Below are positions 60,882-64,000 of a stretch of DNA of 64,000 nucleotides, piece by piece. The translations under genes were made by a program, and so were the position numbers. Position 1 is the stretch's first letter. Each line of letters begins with the position of its first letter. Below the pieces are notes generated by a model, which saw nothing but the letters and a program-made list of their open reading frames with translations, did no database searches and was not told the origin of the DNA. The DNA is from an uncultured bacterium (GTDB lineage: Bacteria > Actinomycetota > Coriobacteriia > Coriobacteriales > Eggerthellaceae), in contig CAJMPP010000001.1 of NCBI GenBank assembly GCA_905215325.1, positions 62,001 through 126,000 of the forward strand, in the 5' to 3' direction.

Positions 60882-61511
60882 ATGGGCAGGAAGCACAAGT
60901 TCGACTATTTCGGCGCATTCGAGCAGCACTCGAAGCTGGCCGTCGCCGAGTCGGCGTTGCTGGTTGAAACCATCGAGCAGTTCACGGAAGCATCCGCGCT
61001 CGAAGAGAACACGCAGAAGGCGCATGAGATCGAGCACGAGGGCGACACGATCAACCACAAGATCTTCAAGACGGTCGCCACCGACTTCATCACCCCCATC
61101 GACCGCGAGGACATCATCGAGATGTGCCAGGCGCTCGATGACATCGTCGACGATATCGAAGACGTCATGCTCCGCTTCTACATGTACGACATCCACTTCA
61201 TGCACGACCAGGCCATCGAGTTCGCGAAGCTCATCCAGGGCAGCTGCAAGGCGCTCGACAAGGCCATGTGCGACTTCCGCAACTTCAAGAAGTCGAAGAA
61301 CTTCGTGAACCTCATCGTGAAGGTCCACGACTTCGAGGAGCAGGCCGACCAGCTTTACACCCAGGTCATCCGCGACCTGCACGTGAAAGATTACGACAAC
61401 CCCATGCGCGTGCAAGTGTGGACGAACCTGTTCGACAGCATGGAAGCCTGCTGCGATGCATGCGAGCTTGCAGCCGACGTCATGAACACCATCATGCTGA
61501 AGAACGTGTAG
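60882..61511 (+). CDS. DUF47 (PhoU-like) protein
   Basis: A 209-residue cytoplasmic helical protein. HEIEHEGDTINHKIFKTV and FITPIDREDIIEMCQALDDI are the DUF47 signatures, with acidic metal-binding residues. DUF47 proteins usually act with a Pit phosphate permease, but none is next to it here. AAGGAG lies before ATG 60882; an upstream in-frame ATG is less likely. Confidence 0.88.
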   Translation: MGRKHKFDYFGAFEQHSKLAVAESALLVETIEQFTEASALEENTQKAHEIEHEGDTINHKIFKTVATDFITPIDREDIIEMCQALDDIVDDIEDVMLRFYMYDIHFMHDQAIEFAKLIQGSCKALDKAMCDFRNFKKSKNFVNLIVKVHDFEEQADQLYTQVIRDLHVKDYDNPMRVQVWTNLFDSMEACCDACELAADVMNTIMLKNV

Positions 61512-61541
61512 GCGCAAGCCGCACAAACCCATAGAAACGCG

Positions 61542-61563
61542 CAAGGCCCGCTCACGCGGGCCT
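61542..61563 (+). terminator. Terminator of the DUF47 gene
   Basis: AAGGCCCGC pairs with GCGGGCCTT around TCAC, then TCTC. Confidence 0.85.
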
Positions 61564-61680
61564 TTCTCATGCAATGCAAAGCGAAGCGCCGGAAACGCCG
61601 GGCGCCCGGGACGACCGCCTAGGCAACCGCGCGGCGCCAAACGGTCGCGCAGGGATTGCGCCTGCAAACAACCGCACTCG

Positions 61681-61730
61681 AACAAAAGAAAGCCCGGCGC
61701 CGACGGCTATCCGCCGCGACGCCGGGCTTT
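61681..61730 (-). terminator. Terminator of the MBL hydrolase g/rel region
   Basis: AAAGCCCGGCG (61689-61699) and CGCCGGGCTTT (61720-61730) pair; TTTCTTTTGTT follows on the minus strand. Confidence 0.9.
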
Positions 61731-61761
61731 GCGGTTGCAAGGTTGCCGACCAGGCTGCGCC

Positions 61762-62421
61762 TTATGCGTAGAAGGCGAACACGCGGCGACGCTCGCCGCC
61801 GATGGTGGTCAGGTTGCCGTGACCGGGCAGGACCACCGTGTCGTCGGGCAGGACCGCCAGGCGCTTGAGCGACTTGCGCATGGCCGACATGCTGCCGCCG
61901 CTGAAATCGGTGCGGCCGATGGAGCCGAAAAACAGCGTGTCGCCGGCGATCAGGACCGGCTTGGCATCCAGGCGCTCGGTGAGCGAGGAATCCAAGAACA
62001 GGCACATGCTGCCCTCGGTGTGGCCGGGGGTGCTGATGACCTTCCACGGCATGTTGCCGATCTTCACCACGTCGCCGTGGTTGACGCGCTGGTCGACCGG
62101 GCATGCGGGGAACTTCTGATCGTCGCGCGGCACGGGCTTGTCGCCGCAGATCATGTCGGCATCGATGGCCGAGGCGATGACGGTGGCGCCCGTGAGGCTG
62201 CACAGCTCGGCAGCGGCCGCAACATGATCGGAGTGGCGATGCGTCAGCACGATGGCATCGAGCTTGCGCCCGCCCAAAGCCGCCGCGATCTTCTTCGCAT
62301 CGCTTGCGGGGTCCACCACGAAGGTGGCGGAGCCGTCCGACACGACGTACACGTTGGTCTGATACGGCCCCAGAACCAGGAACGCCGCGTCAACGCACGT
62401 TCCCTTCACCTTATATGCCAT
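61762..62421 (-). CDS. MBL-fold hydrolase (glyoxalase II-like)
   Basis: A 219-residue metallo-beta-lactamase-fold hydrolase. THRHSDHV (His61, His63, Asp65, His66) is the HxHxDH zinc motif; STPGHTEGSMCLF and AGDTLF give further ligands. Such enzymes act on thioesters, persulfides or other small esters; the substrate is unknown. TAGGAGGACAAC precedes the ATG. It lies 43 bases downstream of rel on the same strand, an arrangement seen in many Gram-positive bacteria. Confidence 0.9.
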   Translation of the reverse strand: MAYKVKGTCVDAAFLVLGPYQTNVYVVSDGSATFVVDPASDAKKIAAALGGRKLDAIVLTHRHSDHVAAAAELCSLTGATVIASAIDADMICGDKPVPRDDQKFPACPVDQRVNHGDVVKIGNMPWKVISTPGHTEGSMCLFLDSSLTERLDAKPVLIAGDTLFFGSIGRTDFSGGSMSAMRKSLKRLAVLPDDTVVLPGHGNLTTIGGERRRVFAFYA

Positions 62422-62464
62422 GTTGTCCTCCTAAATCAGTATCTTCATCCTTGCAGCCCATCCC

Positions 62465-64000
62465 CTACAGCAGGGCGGAATCCTTCCCTCCGCCGACCTT
62501 CGGCACCATGCGGCGGGCATCGAACACGCCCTCGAGCGCCTTGAGCTTGCTGAGGATGATATCGATGTGCGTGATGTCGCTGACCTGGAACAGGAAGCGC
62601 ATCTCGGCCATGCCGTCGCGGTGCGACACCGTGTTCGACGACAGCACGTTAGCGCCCATGCCCGACAGCACGAGCACGACATCGGAGAGCAGCTGCAAGC
62701 GATCGAGCGCCTCGATGTAGACCTCCACCTTGAACGACGTGTTCTTCGGCAGATCGCTTTCCCAATGCACCTTCATGATGCGCTCGGGCTGGGCCATGAG
62801 CTCCTTGGCGTTCGGGCAGTCGCGACGGTGCACCGACACGCCGCGACCGCGCGTGACGAAGCCGATGATGTCGTCGCCCGGCACGGGGTTGCAGCAGCGC
62901 GACAGGCGCACGAGCGCGCCTTCCACGCCTTCCACCACCACGCCGTTGGAGCTTTTCGTCTCGTGCTTCTTCGGCTTGTTCACCAGCGTGAGCATGGGCG
63001 GCAGCTTGCCGGTGGTCATGGCCGCCGTGCCCAGATTCAGCGGATCGGGCTGCTGATCGCCCTTGCGACCCAGCTCAGCGAGCAGACGGTTGGCCACGCT
63101 TTGCACGCTCTCCTTGCTGGTGCCGATATTGACCAGCATGTCGTCGGCATCCTTGTAGCCCAGGTGCTCGGCGACGGTGCGCAGCGCGCGCTCGGAGCGG
63201 GTGTTGGAGATGCCCAGGCCGTGCTTGCGCATCTCGCGCGCCAGCTTGTCGCGGCCGCTGAGCAGGTCGTCGGCACGGGTGACCTTGCTGAAGTACGCGC
63301 GGATCTTGTTGCGCGCGCTGGGGGTTTTCACGATGTTGAGCCAGTCGCGGCTGGGGCTTGCCGACTTCTGCGTGAGGATCTCCACGCGGTCGCCCAGCTG
63401 CAGCTCGTAGGCCAGCGGCACGATGGCGCCGTTGACCTTCGCGCCCACGCAGTGGTTGCCCACCTCGGTGTGGATGGCATAGGCGAAGTCGACGGGCGTG
63501 GATCCGGCGCGCAAGCTCATGGCCTCGCCCTTCGGCGTGAACACGAACACCTCGGTAGGCGCCAGGTCCACCTTCAGGTCCTTCAAGAACTCGCGCGAAT
63601 CGTGCGTCTCGTCCTGCCAGTCCACCATCTCGCGCAGCCATGCCAGCTGCTTGTCCATGGAGTCGTTGCCGCCGCGGCCGCCCTTCTCCTTGTAGCGCCA
63701 GTGCGCCGCCACGCCGTACTCGCTTTGGCGGTGCATCTCCTCGGTGCGGATCTGCACCTCGAGCGGCCTGCCGGCGGGGCCGATGACCGTGGTGTGCAGG
63801 CTTTGGTACATGTTGAACTTCGGCATGGCGATGTAGTCTTTGAACCGCCCGGGCATGGGGTGCCACAGCGTATGCACCGCGCCCAGCGCCGAGTAGCAGT
63901 CCTTCACCGACTTGACGATGATGCGCACGGCGATCAGGTCGTAGATCTCGGAGAAGCCCTTGCCCTTCTTCGCCATCTTCTGATAGATGCTGTACAGGTG
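62465..64000 (-). CDS. rel: Bifunctional (p)ppGpp synthetase/hydrolase Rel, 5' part missing
   Basis: The visible 511 residues cover the end of the synthetase domain (KKGKGFSEIYDLIAVRIIV; GRFKDYIAMPKFNMYQSLHT), a TGS domain (TEVFVFTPKGEAMSLRAGST), a zinc-finger-like region (SRCCNPVPGDDIIGFVTRG) and a C-terminal ACT domain. The HD hydrolase domain lies beyond the right edge. Rel makes and destroys (p)ppGpp under amino-acid starvation. The MBL gene follows. Confidence 0.96.
   Translation of the reverse strand, partial: HLYSIYQKMAKKGKGFSEIYDLIAVRIIVKSVKDCYSALGAVHTLWHPMPGRFKDYIAMPKFNMYQSLHTTVIGPAGRPLEVQIRTEEMHRQSEYGVAAHWRYKEKGGRGGNDSMDKQLAWLREMVDWQDETHDSREFLKDLKVDLAPTEVFVFTPKGEAMSLRAGSTPVDFAYAIHTEVGNHCVGAKVNGAIVPLAYELQLGDRVEILTQKSASPSRDWLNIVKTPSARNKIRAYFSKVTRADDLLSGRDKLAREMRKHGLGISNTRSERALRTVAEHLGYKDADDMLVNIGTSKESVQSVANRLLAELGRKGDQQPDPLNLGTAAMTTGKLPPMLTLVNKPKKHETKSSNGVVVEGVEGALVRLSRCCNPVPGDDIIGFVTRGRGVSVHRRDCPNAKELMAQPERIMKVHWESDLPKNTSFKVEVYIEALDRLQLLSDVVLVLSGMGANVLSSNTVSHRDGMAEMRFLFQVSDITHIDIILSKLKALEGVFDARRMVPKVGGGKDSALL

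Overview
The window reads as chromosomal DNA of a high-GC, anaerobic Gram-positive bacterium, most likely class Coriobacteriia and family Eggerthellaceae. This is inferred from the gene set and the style of the proteins (DUF3793 next to a flavodoxin, a very large BcrAD/HgdB-type activase fusion, Veg, short MetG, Tat-exported proteins) and from near-consensus AGGAG ribosome sites. No rRNA, phage, plasmid or CRISPR feature is visible. One tRNA is present.

Layout. 1-3.1 kb: acpS (cut by the left edge), glmS and ridA on the minus strand. 3.4-8.0 kb: ilvA, a DUF3793/flavodoxin pair, a Cys-rich FeoB-associated-type peptide and metY; two promoters here share a GTTAGCC motif at the transcription start. 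8.3-12.8 kb: two membrane proteins, then the complete minus-strand queuosine-precursor operon queD-queE-queC-queF behind a preQ1-I riboswitch with its own terminator. 12.8-15.1 kb: a REP-associated tyrosine transposase (RAYT) among copies of a short palindromic repeat found at eight places in the window, then a HAD phosphatase and tRNA-Ala(CGC). 15.2-24 kb: veg, rsmA, a flavoprotein, tatD, metG (rsmA/flavoprotein/tatD overlap), a secreted coiled-coil wall enzyme, a YgjP-type protease and rsmI. 24-32.4 kb: the 1550-residue activase/dehydratase fusion with its TetR regulator, an orphan MetQ lipoprotein and a UPF0210 protein. 32.8-41 kb: ettA, an SDR, a YtrA-type GntR regulator with a DUF1648/DUF5808 membrane protein, a PNPOx-like protein, a low-molecular-weight phosphatase, gene remnants and two very small membrane-peptide genes, each opposed by a predicted antisense RNA. 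41-50 kb: gltB-gltD and a large Tat-exported protein of unknown function. 50-55 kb: tlyA, then 1.4 kb of several unrelated tandem repeats, then lysC-asd. 55-64 kb: an AzgA-type purine permease, an Atg22-like MFS protein, a zinc phospholipase C-like protein, a TRIC/UPF0126 channel, a DUF47 protein, an MBL hydrolase and rel (cut by the right edge).

Metabolic theme: amino-acid supply (glutamate synthase, threonine deaminase, aspartokinase/ASA dehydrogenase, homocysteine synthase, methionine-binding lipoprotein), tRNA and rRNA modification, and stringent response. The most unusual parts are the two toxin/antisense-like loci, the RAYT with its repeat family, and the repeat mosaic between tlyA and asd. 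In that mosaic a 30-bp unit matches the last ten codons of asd, and a 165-bp unit carries an 11-bp-stem hairpin.
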